A stretch of DNA of 64,000 bases from an uncultured Ruminococcus sp. (GCA_902800005.1 CADCCP010000001.1:22626-86625), one strand, 5' to 3'; counted from the stretch's first letter, positions 1 to 9,042 are shown. Notes: generated from the sequence alone by a model not told the origin. A program made the numbers and translations.

Positions 1-75
1 TATTCCGATGTCTGTACAGCCTGTTATATATAATGCGGACAGTGAGAGCAGGATCGCTGCCAATATCTTCTTCAT
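1..75 (-). CDS. Lipoprotein, N-terminal fragment cut by window edge
   Basis: Only the first 25 codons lie in the window. They read as a textbook lipoprotein signal peptide: MKK start, a hydrophobic stretch, then a lipobox ITGC with Cys20. An alternative in-frame ATG lies nine bases upstream at 84, but the GAGGA ribosome site (about 85-89) touches it and is correctly spaced only for the ATG at 75. The mature protein is outside the window, so its function cannot be told. Confidence 0.7.
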   Translation of the reverse strand, partial: MKKILAAILLSLSALYITGCTDIGI

Positions 76-251
76 CTTTATCATTCCTCGATTTATATTT
101 TGCAGTAACACATTTCATTTTACCGCATACAGCTACCATAAGTCAATATCTTTTATAAAAATTTCATGTGTCATCATCGAAAAAATTTGGAATTTATATT
201 TTGCTTTTGCAATATATTTGTTACTGTAGATCGGTATCTCCGAAAATTGAA

Positions 252-285
252 CAAAAAAATGCCCCCGCACAGACATTATGTGCGG
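252..285 (-). terminator. Rho-independent terminator of the abrB-like gene
   Basis: A seven-base-pair stem (CCGCACA 265-271 with TGTGCGG 279-285) is followed on the minus strand by seven T (253-259). It lies just past the stop codon of the AbrB-type gene. Confidence 0.85.
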
Positions 286-297
286 AAGCAATAAAAT

Positions 298-540
298 CTA
301 TTTTTTCAGGTCTTCCATGCAATTAAGACATACAGATTGATTTTTGTACTCAATAAGATTATCGTGTGATTTGCAGAAGATACACGCCGGACGATATTTT
401 TTGATAATGATCGTATCGTTATCAAGGAAGAATTCTACCGAGTCCTCACCGTTCACGATCCCAAGTTCCTTTCTTATATCCGACGGCAAAACCAACCTTC
501 CCAATTTGTCAACGGGTCTGACACAACCAACAGCTCTCAT
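298..540 (-). CDS. AbrB/SpoVT-family transition-state regulator with C-terminal Cys pairs
   Basis: 80 residues. Residues 1-48 match the AbrB swapped-hairpin DNA-binding domain (VRPVDKLGRLVLPSDIRKEL and following acidic strand), a family that controls stationary-phase and sporulation genes as a dimer or tetramer. The tail carries two CxxC pairs (Cys53/56 and Cys71/74), which suggests a small zinc knuckle in place of the usual AbrB C-terminal domain. It is monocistronic, with its own promoter at 596-624 and terminator at 252-285. Starts at ATG 540 behind GGAGGTG. The regulator class is clear; target genes are unknown. Confidence 0.88.
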   Translation of the reverse strand: MRAVGCVRPVDKLGRLVLPSDIRKELGIVNGEDSVEFFLDNDTIIIKKYRPACIFCKSHDNLIEYKNQSVCLNCMEDLKK

Positions 541-595
541 AACAGCACCTCCGTTTTTTTAAATATATTTCTTGGAATATATTTCTCTTTATATT

Positions 596-624
596 ATAAT
601 ACCTTTATTTGCACTAAATGTCAA
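596..624 (-). promoter_or_regulatory. Sigma-A type promoter for the abrB-like gene
   Basis: On the minus strand TTGACA (619-624), a 17-base spacer, then TATTAT (596-601), about 55 bases upstream of the start codon. Confidence 0.75.
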
Positions 625-818
625 GTGTTTTATCCAAAAAAATTGTATTTTAGTGAATAGTGTAAATATCAGGGAGATTTTGGAAAGACATTGTGTATAT
701 TAGACAAATGTTGAACAAACTTCGACATAAAGCGATATTTGCCTTTTCGGGCGAAAAAATGCCGACATGAAAGATAAAAAAGTAAAATTGTACGATTGTG
801 ACATGAAAGGTGATATAA

Positions 819-1400
819 TTGATAGGTTGTGTATGGCTTTTAATGGTTATCGTGGCATTTATATGTGCATTATGTACAGGAAACATGGAAAAGTTATCTG
901 AAAGTGCCCTTGACGGTGCAGACAGGGCAGTTGAACTTGTCATATCGATGGGGGGAGTTATGTGTTTGTGGACGGGCATCATGAAAATTGCAGACAGGGG
1001 CGGCATAACAAAGGCGGTATCGAAGTTACTGTCACCTCTGCTTTCGAGGATCATGCCCGACTATGATACGGACAGTCCTGCCATGAAAGCAGTCGGTGCA
1101 AATATTACTGCCAATATGCTCGGTCTTGGCAATGCCGCAACACCATTCGGACTTGCTGCCATGAGGGAAATGCAGAAACAAAACAGCTCTCCGTCCTTTC
1201 CGAACAAAAGCATGATAATGTTTGTTGTGATAAATACAGCTTCCTTACAGCTTATCCCCACCACAGTTGCCGCCCTGCGGCAGGCGGCAGGAAGCACCGC
1301 TCCTTACGAGGTGCTTCCTCACATCTGGGTGACTTCCGTACTTACTCTTGTTTCGGGGATAGTTCTTGCAAAGATATTTGAAAGGGTGAGAGCAGTATGA
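819..1400 (+). CDS. spmA: Spore maturation protein A
   Basis: 193 residues, an integral membrane protein of the nucleoside-recognition (Gate) family. SpmA and SpmB are needed for dehydration of the spore core in Bacillus and Clostridium. Recognisable family stretches are LWTGIMKIADRGG, NMLGLGNAATPFGLAAM and NTASLQLIPTTVAALR. The start is TTG at 819 behind AAAGGTG; it places MIGCVWLL where the family N-terminus begins. The end overlaps spmB by ATGA, so translation is coupled. No sporulation-sigma promoter could be picked with confidence upstream. Confidence 0.92.
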   Translation: MIGCVWLLMVIVAFICALCTGNMEKLSESALDGADRAVELVISMGGVMCLWTGIMKIADRGGITKAVSKLLSPLLSRIMPDYDTDSPAMKAVGANITANMLGLGNAATPFGLAAMREMQKQNSSPSFPNKSMIMFVVINTASLQLIPTTVAALRQAAGSTAPYEVLPHIWVTSVLTLVSGIVLAKIFERVRAV

Positions 1401-1906
1401 GTAACTTCATCATACCGTCCGTCATCGTTCTGACGGTGATATACGGAGCATTGAAAAAAGTTGATCTGTTCGAGGCTTTCACCGATGGGGCAAAAGAAGG
1501 TATAGGCTCACTCATCAGTATCGCACCGTCACTGATAGGCTTGGTGACGGCTGTTTCCATGCTTGAAGCATCGGGATTCTTTGATGTGCTCACACAGTTG
1601 CTTCAACCTGTCTGCACAAAGGCAGGAATACCTGCCGAAGTGCTTCCTCTGGGATTGATGCGTCCGGTCACAGGCAGCGGTTCGTTTGCACTTCTTGACT
1701 CAATAATGCGAAGGTACGGAGCTGACAGCGTGATCGGAAAGACTGCTTCCGTCATGGCAGGTTCTACCGAAACTACTTTTTATGCTATCACTGTCTATTT
1801 CGGATCTGTCGGCATAAAAAATACTCGCTATACGATACCGGCGGCTCTCACGGCAGATATACTCGGAATGTTCTTTGCTGTTTTCAGTGTCAGGCTGTTC
1901 GGATAG
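1397..1906 (+). CDS. spmB: Spore maturation protein B
   Basis: 169 residues, membrane partner of SpmA. Family landmarks: the N-terminal IVLTVIYGALKKVDLFEAF, the PAEVLPLGLMRPVTGSGS loop, and MAGSTETTFYAITVYFGSVG near the C-terminus. Its ATG overlaps the spmA stop (ATGA), the same order and coupling as in spore formers. It is followed by an A-rich stretch with no clear terminator before the two-component operon. Confidence 0.93.
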   Translation: MSNFIIPSVIVLTVIYGALKKVDLFEAFTDGAKEGIGSLISIAPSLIGLVTAVSMLEASGFFDVLTQLLQPVCTKAGIPAEVLPLGLMRPVTGSGSFALLDSIMRRYGADSVIGKTASVMAGSTETTFYAITVYFGSVGIKNTRYTIPAALTADILGMFFAVFSVRLFG

Positions 1907-1955
1907 GAAAATCCAAAAAAAATTAAAAAAAATTAGTGCATAAGCAAAAAAAATA

Positions 1956-1964
1956 TGTTATAAT
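1956..1964 (+). promoter_or_regulatory. Extended -10 promoter candidate for the two-component operon
   Basis: TG-T-TATAAT (TATAAT at 1959-1964) lies about 35 bases before the response-regulator start. The -35 position holds no good hexamer, so it would depend on the extended -10. Confidence 0.45.
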
Positions 1965-1998
1965 AGATCAAAAAGCATATTTTATGAAAGGTGCGATA

Positions 1999-2715
1999 AT
2001 GAAAATGAGTATGGGAAAAATTCTTGTAGTGGACGATGATATAAATATTTGTGAACTTCTGAGACTCTATATCGAAAAAGAGGGCTTTGATGTGGTGATC
2101 GCCAACGACGGCGGACAGGCTGTTACTAAATTCAAAACAGAAAAACCCGATCTTGTCATGCTTGATATAATGCTCCCCGTATTTGACGGCTGGAAGGTTT
2201 GCAGAGAGATCAGAAAAACTTCTCAATGCCCGATAATAATGCTTACCGCAAAGGGTGAAGTGTTCGATAAAGTTCTCGGACTTGAACTCGGTGCGGATGA
2301 CTATGTGGTCAAGCCCTTTGAAACAAAAGAGGTCGTTGCAAGAATAAAGGCTGTCTTGAGACGTACTTCGGGAATGGCTGATACAGAAGTTAAAAGCGAT
2401 GAGAATACCATCAAGGAAGTTCGTTATGACAAGCTGGTCGTCAGCATGACGAATTTTGAACTCCGTGTGGACGGCAAACGTGTGGACACTCCACCGAAAG
2501 AAATGGAACTTATCTATCATCTCGCCAGCAACCCGAACAGAGTCTTTACAAGAGATCAACTCCTCGATGAAGTATGGGGATTCGACTATTACGGCGATTC
2601 AAGAACCGTAGATGTGCATATCAAGCGTCTCAGAGAAAAACTTGAAGGTGTGTCTGATAAATGGGAATTGAAAACAGTATGGGGAGTAGGTTATAAATTT
2701 GAAACTAAAAAGTAA
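1999..2715 (+). CDS. OmpR/PhoB-family response regulator
   Basis: 238 residues. The receiver domain (about 6-120) has the acidic pocket Asp12-14, phosphoacceptor Asp56 (LDIMLP), Thr83 and Lys105 (DDYVVKPF). The C-terminal winged helix (about 140-238) includes the DEVWGFDYYGDSRTVDVHIK recognition region. An upstream in-frame ATG at 1936 is unlikely because it precedes the promoter-like -10; the ATG at 1999 has AAAGGTG correctly spaced. Its stop overlaps the start of the kinase gene. With kinase and HtrA protease behind it, this looks like an envelope-stress or cell-wall sensing system; the WalRK operon also ends in an HtrA gene, but the YycHI genes of that operon are absent. Confidence 0.93.
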   Translation: MKMSMGKILVVDDDINICELLRLYIEKEGFDVVIANDGGQAVTKFKTEKPDLVMLDIMLPVFDGWKVCREIRKTSQCPIIMLTAKGEVFDKVLGLELGADDYVVKPFETKEVVARIKAVLRRTSGMADTEVKSDENTIKEVRYDKLVVSMTNFELRVDGKRVDTPPKEMELIYHLASNPNRVFTRDQLLDEVWGFDYYGDSRTVDVHIKRLREKLEGVSDKWELKTVWGVGYKFETKK

Positions 2716-4198
2716 GAGCTTCTATTCAAAAAAATCCATATTCAGAAAATATATGAACGTCAGTGTGCTGATCGTATTTTTCAGCTTCCTGATACTCGGC
2801 ATAATCCTCACCCTGACTATCACAAACTACTGGTCAAACGAAAAAAGACAGGTGCTTGACAGTAGGGCTGACAATGTCGTTAAATTCATCAGACAACATT
2901 CCGCTATCGAATCACCTATTTTTGGCAGGGATATCTATATCAATCAGCGTGATACCGTAGGAGAACTGCTTTCACTGTATGTCGATGATGTCGGAGTAGA
3001 TGTCATCGTTACCGATAAAAGTGCTATACCCGTTATGTCGGTATGCTCAACGGAAAATATCAACATCATACCGAATACTCCGTTTGCACCCGATATTGTT
3101 AAACAAACAATAGAGGAATCAAAGTACTTTTCAAAAAGAAAAATCGATGGTGTCTATGAAAATGACAGATATATCTCTGCAAGACCTATCTATTACACAA
3201 GTCAAAGCAATATCATGGGTATCGTTATCGTTACTTCAAGTACAGATGACATGGCCTCTTTTACGGACATGGTCATGAGAATATTCATCCTTTCCGCTAT
3301 TGCAACACTCTCTATCTCCGTACTTGCGATAGGCATCTTCTCTTATAATCTCGTCAAACCTCTTAAACAAATGGCTCAGGCTGCTAAACAATTCGGTAAA
3401 GGAAACTTCAGTGTACGTGTCAACGTGACAAGCGATGATGAAGTGGGCGATCTTGCACGTTCCTTCAACAACATGGCTGAGTCTCTTTCTGCCTCCGAAA
3501 ATGTCCGCCGGAGCTTTGTCGCTAACGTCTCTCATGAACTTAAAACACCAATGACTACCATTGCGGGCTTTATCGACGGTATCCTTGACGGCACTATCCC
3601 CGAACAAAAACAGGATTACTATTTGCATATCGTTTCCGATGAGATCAAACGTCTTGCAAGACTCGTCAGATCAATGCTTGACCTGTCAAGGCTCGACAGC
3701 GGTGAAATGAAACTCAATTACCAGAAATTCGATCTGCTCTCTATCCTCGTTACCATCATCATAACCTTTGAACATGAGATCGAAAACAAGCATATCGAGA
3801 TCAAGGGACTTGATACTATTTCACCAAAATTCGTATACGGTGACAGAGATCTTATCCATCAGGTCATATACAATCTCATAGAAAATGCCGTCAAGTTCAC
3901 CAATGAAAACGGCTATATCGAGTTCAATATAACCGAAAACTCCGAACAGACAGACTTCTTCGTGAAAAACAGCGGCATGGGTATCAAACAGTCTGAAATA
4001 AGCCTTGTATTCGACAGATTCTACAAGACCGATAAGTCCAGAAGCAAGGATAAAAAAGGTCTCGGTCTCGGTCTCTATCTCGTAAGAAGCATTATCCGTA
4101 TGCATGGCGGAGATATAACTGCAAAAAGTGAATACGGCGAATACTGTGAATTCGATTTCTACATACCTAAAAAACAGGATAAAAAAGGTTTGCCTTAA
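2699..4198 (+). CDS. Sensor histidine kinase, two TM segments, HAMP, HisKA-HATPase
   Basis: 499 residues. TM1 about 19-42, an extracytoplasmic sensor of roughly 150 residues, TM2 about 194-217, then HAMP. Phosphorylated His279 sits in FVANVSHELKTPM; the ATP-binding N box is around Asn392-Asn396 (NLIENAVKF) and the glycine-rich box near 453-460 (GLGLGLYLV). The TTG start at 2699 overlaps the last codons of the regulator gene and has GGAGTAGG upstream; ATG at residue 19 would cut off the cytoplasmic tail only. It surely phosphorylates the adjacent regulator. The periplasmic sensor matches no family I can name. Confidence 0.92.
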   Translation: MKLKSKSFYSKKSIFRKYMNVSVLIVFFSFLILGIILTLTITNYWSNEKRQVLDSRADNVVKFIRQHSAIESPIFGRDIYINQRDTVGELLSLYVDDVGVDVIVTDKSAIPVMSVCSTENINIIPNTPFAPDIVKQTIEESKYFSKRKIDGVYENDRYISARPIYYTSQSNIMGIVIVTSSTDDMASFTDMVMRIFILSAIATLSISVLAIGIFSYNLVKPLKQMAQAAKQFGKGNFSVRVNVTSDDEVGDLARSFNNMAESLSASENVRRSFVANVSHELKTPMTTIAGFIDGILDGTIPEQKQDYYLHIVSDEIKRLARLVRSMLDLSRLDSGEMKLNYQKFDLLSILVTIIITFEHEIENKHIEIKGLDTISPKFVYGDRDLIHQVIYNLIENAVKFTNENGYIEFNITENSEQTDFFVKNSGMGIKQSEISLVFDRFYKTDKSRSKDKKGLGLGLYLVRSIIRMHGGDITAKSEYGEYCEFDFYIPKKQDKKGLP

Positions 4199-4210
4199 AG
4201 GGGTGGTATA

Positions 4211-5512
4211 ATGGACGATTTTAACAAAGAAAATGCGGCTTTCAATAATGATCGACCGTTCATGCCTTACGGCTATCAGCCGTACACTGCCCTTCCTCCA
4301 CGCAAAAAAAGAGGAAACGGTATCAGAGCATTGCTGTGGTCTTCGGCGGTATTTATGATACTAATATCTTCAGGAATTATTGCATTGGGAATGGCAGGCT
4401 CTGCCGGTATCAGCTTGATGTCAGATGTCAGAAGTCCCTATAAAGATGGTCTGCCGTCTAACAGCTATTCGGGATCATCTTATGCGACTGATACCGATAT
4501 ACCCGATGCTCCCGACGTATCAGCCGATATTAACGGACCGCAAATATCAGCCGTGATTATCGCAAATGATGATGTTTCCAAAAACAGTGCAAATGCAGCA
4601 TATACAACTGCTTCACCCTCAGTTGTGAACATCACCTCCTACGAGGCGGGAACTGACTATGCCCTTACCAAGTCCGGCGACGGCTCAGGTATCATCATCA
4701 CTTCCGACGGCTATATCTCTACCAACAGCCATGTCGTCAATGACAGCAAGGACACGGGTGTCATGATAACCCTCTTTGACGGTTCGCAGTATCTCGGTAC
4801 CGTCATCGGCATAGACACAAAAACAGACCTCGCTGTCGTCAAAATAGATGAGACCGGTCTGAAAGCTGCACAGTTTGCTGATTCCGACAAAATATATGTC
4901 GGTCAGGATGCCTATGCTATCGGCAGTCCCGGCGGTGCAAAATTCTCAAACTCCCTTACCAAAGGCACTGTCTCCGCTGTCAACAGGATAGTTTCCGGAG
5001 GCTATGTACGATATATCCAGACCGATGCAGCTATCAATCCGGGCAACTCCGGCGGTGCACTCATCAATTCCGACGGGCAGGTCATCGGTGTCAATACCAT
5101 CAAATTTGTCGGCACTGACTATGAGGGAATGGGCTTCGCTATCCCAAGCAATCAGGTCATTAAGATCGTCAATGAACTGATCCGTTACGGCAGTATCAAA
5201 AGTCGGGGAACTCTCGGCATAGAAGGAAAAAACTGCACCCTTTACGAATCCAAAATGAAAAATGTCCCACAGGGCATTATCATCACTAATATCAGCTATA
5301 AAAGCCCCCTCTATACAAGTCCTGCACGAGAAAATGACATAATAACCGCCGTTAACGGTGTCGTTATCACGGATTTTGCCGAACTGATCGATGAACTCGG
5401 CAAATTTAAGCCTGATGATGAAGTTATCCTGACACTGTTTCATGTTCCGGAAAAGAAAAATATGCCTCCAAGCCGTTTCGATGTCGCTGTCACTTTGATA
5501 AGTGATGAATGA
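4211..5512 (+). CDS. HtrA/DegP-type membrane-anchored serine protease with PDZ domain
   Basis: 433 residues. A cytoplasmic Pro/Arg-rich N-terminus, one TM segment at about 37-60, a Ser/Asp-rich linker, a trypsin-like domain with triad His174 (NSHVV), Asp206 (KTDLAVVK) and Ser280 (NPGNSGGAL), and a C-terminal PDZ domain (about 340-430). All catalytic residues are intact. The start ATG has AAAGGGGTGG just upstream and the gene follows the kinase by 12 bases, so it belongs to the same operon and is a likely target or feedback element of that system. HtrA proteins degrade or refold damaged exported proteins at the outer face of the membrane. Confidence 0.94.
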   Translation: MDDFNKENAAFNNDRPFMPYGYQPYTALPPRKKRGNGIRALLWSSAVFMILISSGIIALGMAGSAGISLMSDVRSPYKDGLPSNSYSGSSYATDTDIPDAPDVSADINGPQISAVIIANDDVSKNSANAAYTTASPSVVNITSYEAGTDYALTKSGDGSGIIITSDGYISTNSHVVNDSKDTGVMITLFDGSQYLGTVIGIDTKTDLAVVKIDETGLKAAQFADSDKIYVGQDAYAIGSPGGAKFSNSLTKGTVSAVNRIVSGGYVRYIQTDAAINPGNSGGALINSDGQVIGVNTIKFVGTDYEGMGFAIPSNQVIKIVNELIRYGSIKSRGTLGIEGKNCTLYESKMKNVPQGIIITNISYKSPLYTSPARENDIITAVNGVVITDFAELIDELGKFKPDDEVILTLFHVPEKKNMPPSRFDVAVTLISDE

Positions 5513-5539
5513 TATTATATAATTTTTTAAAAAAAACTC

Positions 5540-5568
5540 TTGAAAAATCGTATAAAATATGCTACAAT
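5540..5568 (+). promoter_or_regulatory. Sigma-A type promoter of the structured RNA
   Basis: TTGAAA (5540-5545), 17 bases, TACAAT (5563-5568). Predicted start near 5575, with no open reading frame immediately after it. Confidence 0.75.
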
Positions 5569-5574
5569 GAGATC

Positions 5575-5765
5575 GTCAAGATAGATTTCAACTTAACTAA
5601 CAAGGATTTCCCTGCTGACAGGGGGGCTCACGCCTGAGAATAAAATGTCATCTTAAAGATAAGATGTGCCTTGCGTGGATCGAAGCAAGATCGTTGTGCT
5701 GTTTTGTTTTTTTCATTATCACTTCCTTTTGGTATGAGGTGCAGTCTGAAAAATGACTGCACCTT
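5575..5765 (+). ncRNA. Unidentified structured small RNA
   Basis: No convincing ORF lies between 5513 and the next promoter at 5811, yet a strong promoter fires into it. Visible hairpins are CCCTG/CAGGG (about 5610-5624), CTCA/TGAG (about 5628-5639), CATCTT/AAGATG (about 5650-5667) and CTTGC/GCAAG (about 5671-5691), then a T-rich stretch near 5700-5713, and a 10-bp stem 5737-5746 with 5755-5764. The RNA may end at the T run (about 140 nt) or at the last stem. I could not match it to 6S, SRP, TPP, GEMM or T-box RNAs. The next gene has its own promoter, which argues for an independent RNA over a leader. Confidence 0.5.
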
Positions 5766-5810
5766 ATGCTTTAATAAAAAAATGTATTATCATTTTTTTG
5801 AAAGAATACA

Positions 5811-5839
5811 TTGACAAACTTGTTAAAAAATAGTATCAT
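5811..5839 (+). promoter_or_regulatory. Sigma-A type promoter for the EAL-domain gene
   Basis: TTGACA (5811-5816), 17 bases, TATCAT (5834-5839). It overlaps an upstream in-frame TTG, which rules that codon out as the start and supports GTG 5883. Confidence 0.75.
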
Positions 5840-5882
5840 TGTGTTAAAATTAATTGTGTTTTGTTACGGGAGGGCTTTTGCA

Positions 5883-8753
5883 GTGGACAATTTCAGACGC
5901 TTTGAATACTCTGAAAGTCAGAGGGATTTTATTGAGACCTCAGTCATTCCGTTTGCCTTTTTCCGTGTGACAGACGGAAAGGTCAAAACTGTGCTTGTAT
6001 CGGACGGTCTTTGTGTACTGCTGAATGACAGCCGTGAAGATGCCGCAAAGTGTCTTGAGGGCGGCATCTACGACTATGTTCACGGCGAAGATGTTGAGGA
6101 ACTCAGAAAAAAGTGCAGGAGCTTCTTCTTCGGTGACGGCGAGGTCAATACCTCTTTCAGAGTCAAGCTCAAGGGGGATCACGATTACCACACCATCTTC
6201 CTCAGCAGCAGGCGTATGGTCTCCGATACAGATGAACCTATGTATGTTCTTTGGTACAATGCTATCGATGTCAAGGATTACGATTTTGAAGCCGAAGAAC
6301 AAAAAAGAAATTTTGCTGACTTCCTCCACGGCGAAGCCAATATCATGGCTTTTAACGAGTTCGGATATAAAGGCTATTCCATATGGAATGTTACTAATGA
6401 TACTCTTATCTATCAGTCGGGACTCGGTCCTGCAGTGTCTGTCCTCGGCGACAAGTTCGGATACAGGGAATACTATTCTCTCAACAGGGGCTGGCTCTTT
6501 GAAAAAGAAGATATGGAGTTCTTTGAGAAAATATCACCCGAAAATATCATCAATACAGGTTTGTCCAATCCTGTTGAGCATATCTTTACTTTCAGCTCCA
6601 GCTACGGTCAGATAAGTGTCAAAGTTTCTGCTTGTGCAATGAAGTCACCCGAATCGGACGAGATATATCTGAAATTGCAGGCTGAAAACGTCACCGACAG
6701 CGTTGTATACGAAACTATGATACGCTCCTCTGCAATGGTGTCAGAGTTCATGGCGTACATTGACGGCAATGCCGGCAGTGTCTACTTTATCAGCGGAGAA
6801 AATAAATTCAAACTCACTTTACAGCAGATGCTTCCCATGCTTTCCGCTAATCTCGGGCATATATTCAACGCCCCCGATCAGATCATCAGTTTTATCGAGT
6901 ACAAGTGCAGTGAAAATTCCAACTCCACCATCGTAAATAAACTCTCTGATGACTGCATAAAAAGCATACGTCTTGAAGTTATTGACAAGGAAGAAAAAAA
7001 ATATTTTATCTGCGGTTCTGATGTCACCTCTCTTATGAAAATGGAAGTAAACTCCTATTATGATGCCTTGACAGGATTGCCGAATATGGCGGCGTTCAGG
7101 ATCATTGCAAAAGATGCTCTCGTTAAAATGAGAAATCAGAACAAAATGCCTGTTGTTGTGTATTTCGATCTGCGTGATATGAAAGCCATTAATGAAAAAT
7201 ACGGCTTTGAACAAGGCAACAGCGTCCTTATCAATACTGCATATATAATCAGGATCATTTTTGCAGGTGAGCCTGCCGCAAGAATGGCAGAAGACCATTT
7301 TGTCGTGCTGACCGATAAGATCGGCATTGAACAGCGTATAGAAAAAGTGTATGAAAAAGTCCTGCGTAATCCCTCAAATATACCCGTACAGATATGTGCG
7401 GGCATTTACAACGATAACGGTCAGGATCTGGATATAGATGCTCTTTGCGATCGTGCAAGACTTGCCTGCAAGAGCCTAAAGGGTGACTACAATACCCGCT
7501 ACAAAATATTTGACAGCAATATGTTCGAAGAGTACCACAAGAGAAGATATATCCTTACCAACTTTGATGAGGCTCTTGAAAACCACTATATCAAGGTCTA
7601 CTATCAGCCTATCGTAAGATGTCTGACAGGCAATATCTGTGATATGGAAGCCCTATGCCGATGGGAAAAACCTGACAGGGGTGTTGTACAGCCTTCTCAG
7701 TTCATCTCCGTACTTGAAGAACACCGTCTTATACATAAACTTGACTTCTACATGATACGCAAAATATGCGAAGACATCGACATGATGAGAACAAAAAATT
7801 TCCCTCTTGTTCCCGTGTCCGTCAATCTCTCACGCATCAATTTTGAGATGTTCGATGTTGCCGATGAGGTGATAAAGATCGTTGACGGCTACCGTATACC
7901 TCACAAACTCCTCTCTATCGAAATAACAGAGAGTGCCTTCATACATAACCCCTTCTTCCTCAACGAACAGATCAATAAATTCCGCTCTTCAGGCTTTGAA
8001 GTCTGGATGGATGACTTCGGGAGCGAGTATTCTTCACTCAATACCCTCAGAAAATATACTTTTGACCTTATAAAACTCGACATGGAATTTATGAAGGATT
8101 TCAGCCTTACTGTCAAAAGCTCCTCTATCCTCAGTGACATAATCAAAATGATACAAAAACTCGGTATACATACCCTTGCGGAAGGTGTCAATGCAAAGGA
8201 AAAACTACAATTCCTGCGTGACATAGGCTGTGAAAAGGCTCAAGGCTTCCTTTTCAGCCGTGCTATGCCGTGTGAATACTTCATCGAAAAATATCAGCAA
8301 AATTCGGGACTCGGCTATGATGACTTCACTACAGCCAACTACTACAATCAGATCGGTGCTATCCGCCTTGACGAGTCGCTCCTTAAAAAGAGCCGTATCA
8401 AACTTAACGATACTGCTCTCGGAATTCCGGCGGCTGTCATAGAATACCGCAGCGGCAACTTCAGACTCCTTAAGGCTAACGAGGAATATAAATTATTCCT
8501 TGAAAAAGTGGGACTTGGCGAACAGTGCAAAGACGGCGATTATGACCTGTGGAAAAAACAGCCTTCACGAGAGTTCGTTCGCTCCGCTATAAAATGTCTT
8601 GTAACTCACACCGATGAAGTTATCACAAATGACAGAGAGGGCGATTACCTTGTATCTGCAAAACTGATCTGCATATCCTACAAGTATTCCCTTGATATAG
8701 GTGCTTTTGCGGTCGTTGTCGAAAAATACAGAAAAATCGGTGATGGCAAGTGA
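5883..8753 (+). CDS. Cyclic-di-GMP phosphodiesterase: PAS-like, degenerate GGDEF, intact EAL
   Basis: 956 residues, no TM segment. Order: N-terminal PAS-like sensor region (about 1-390), GGDEF domain (about 400-540) beginning DALTGLP, EAL domain (about 565-805), and a second PAS-like tail (about 835-950). The GGDEF signature reads AEDHF at 469-473, so cyclase activity is unlikely. The EAL domain keeps Glu589 (EAL), Asp710/Asp711 (DDFGS) and Glu767 (AEGV), all needed for metal-dependent hydrolysis of c-di-GMP to pGpG. GTG 5883 is preceded by GGGAGGGC and lies downstream of the promoter. The degenerate GGDEF may act as a GTP sensor, as known for related proteins. Confidence 0.9.
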   Translation: MDNFRRFEYSESQRDFIETSVIPFAFFRVTDGKVKTVLVSDGLCVLLNDSREDAAKCLEGGIYDYVHGEDVEELRKKCRSFFFGDGEVNTSFRVKLKGDHDYHTIFLSSRRMVSDTDEPMYVLWYNAIDVKDYDFEAEEQKRNFADFLHGEANIMAFNEFGYKGYSIWNVTNDTLIYQSGLGPAVSVLGDKFGYREYYSLNRGWLFEKEDMEFFEKISPENIINTGLSNPVEHIFTFSSSYGQISVKVSACAMKSPESDEIYLKLQAENVTDSVVYETMIRSSAMVSEFMAYIDGNAGSVYFISGENKFKLTLQQMLPMLSANLGHIFNAPDQIISFIEYKCSENSNSTIVNKLSDDCIKSIRLEVIDKEEKKYFICGSDVTSLMKMEVNSYYDALTGLPNMAAFRIIAKDALVKMRNQNKMPVVVYFDLRDMKAINEKYGFEQGNSVLINTAYIIRIIFAGEPAARMAEDHFVVLTDKIGIEQRIEKVYEKVLRNPSNIPVQICAGIYNDNGQDLDIDALCDRARLACKSLKGDYNTRYKIFDSNMFEEYHKRRYILTNFDEALENHYIKVYYQPIVRCLTGNICDMEALCRWEKPDRGVVQPSQFISVLEEHRLIHKLDFYMIRKICEDIDMMRTKNFPLVPVSVNLSRINFEMFDVADEVIKIVDGYRIPHKLLSIEITESAFIHNPFFLNEQINKFRSSGFEVWMDDFGSEYSSLNTLRKYTFDLIKLDMEFMKDFSLTVKSSSILSDIIKMIQKLGIHTLAEGVNAKEKLQFLRDIGCEKAQGFLFSRAMPCEYFIEKYQQNSGLGYDDFTTANYYNQIGAIRLDESLLKKSRIKLNDTALGIPAAVIEYRSGNFRLLKANEEYKLFLEKVGLGEQCKDGDYDLWKKQPSREFVRSAIKCLVTHTDEVITNDREGDYLVSAKLICISYKYSLDIGAFAVVVEKYRKIGDGK

Positions 8754-8983
8754 GATCAAAATATGAACATAAATTCCCGCTGATATACGTCATAGTTACA
8801 GCAGTCCTTGTACTGTTGGCGGCTTTGGTCGGCTATCATCTGACTAAACGCTATCAGGAAACCATTACTGATACTTATAACACTACCGTCAGCAATATCT
8901 CTGAAAAACTCAACAGCTTTCAGGATGATGTCGCAAACGAGATATCAAAGCTCGAAGAAAGTGTTGAACCGTCCGTAAATTAG
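8750..8983 (+). CDS. Small single-TM protein with coiled tail, coupled to the phosphodiesterase gene
   Basis: 77 residues: a short basic N-terminus, one TM helix (about 10-30), then a polar helical tail rich in Glu, Ser and Asn that looks like a coiled coil. The GTG start overlaps the TGA stop of the upstream gene (GTGA), so it is translationally coupled and probably expressed in fixed ratio. It matches no family I recognise. A role as membrane partner or localiser of the c-di-GMP enzyme is inference from the overlap alone. Confidence 0.65.
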   Translation: MRSKYEHKFPLIYVIVTAVLVLLAALVGYHLTKRYQETITDTYNTTVSNISEKLNSFQDDVANEISKLEESVEPSVN

Positions 8984-9013
8984 TCCTTATGTCAAAAAAA
9001 TTTCCCATCTCCA

Positions 9014-9042
9014 TTGACATTCGGGAAAATTTATTGTATAAT
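9014..9042 (+). promoter_or_regulatory. Consensus sigma-A promoter for rubredoxin
   Basis: TTGACA (9014-9019), 17 bases, TATAAT (9037-9042): both hexamers perfect. The -35 sits in the loop of a weak inverted repeat (AAATTTCCC...GGGAAAATTT). Confidence 0.85.

Noticed and set aside
5575-5770. TPP or c-di-GMP riboswitch before the phosphodiesterase gene
   Set aside because: A CCTGAGA stretch recalls TPP, but the partner motifs are lacking, and no GEMM core is found; the gene has its own promoter after the RNA.
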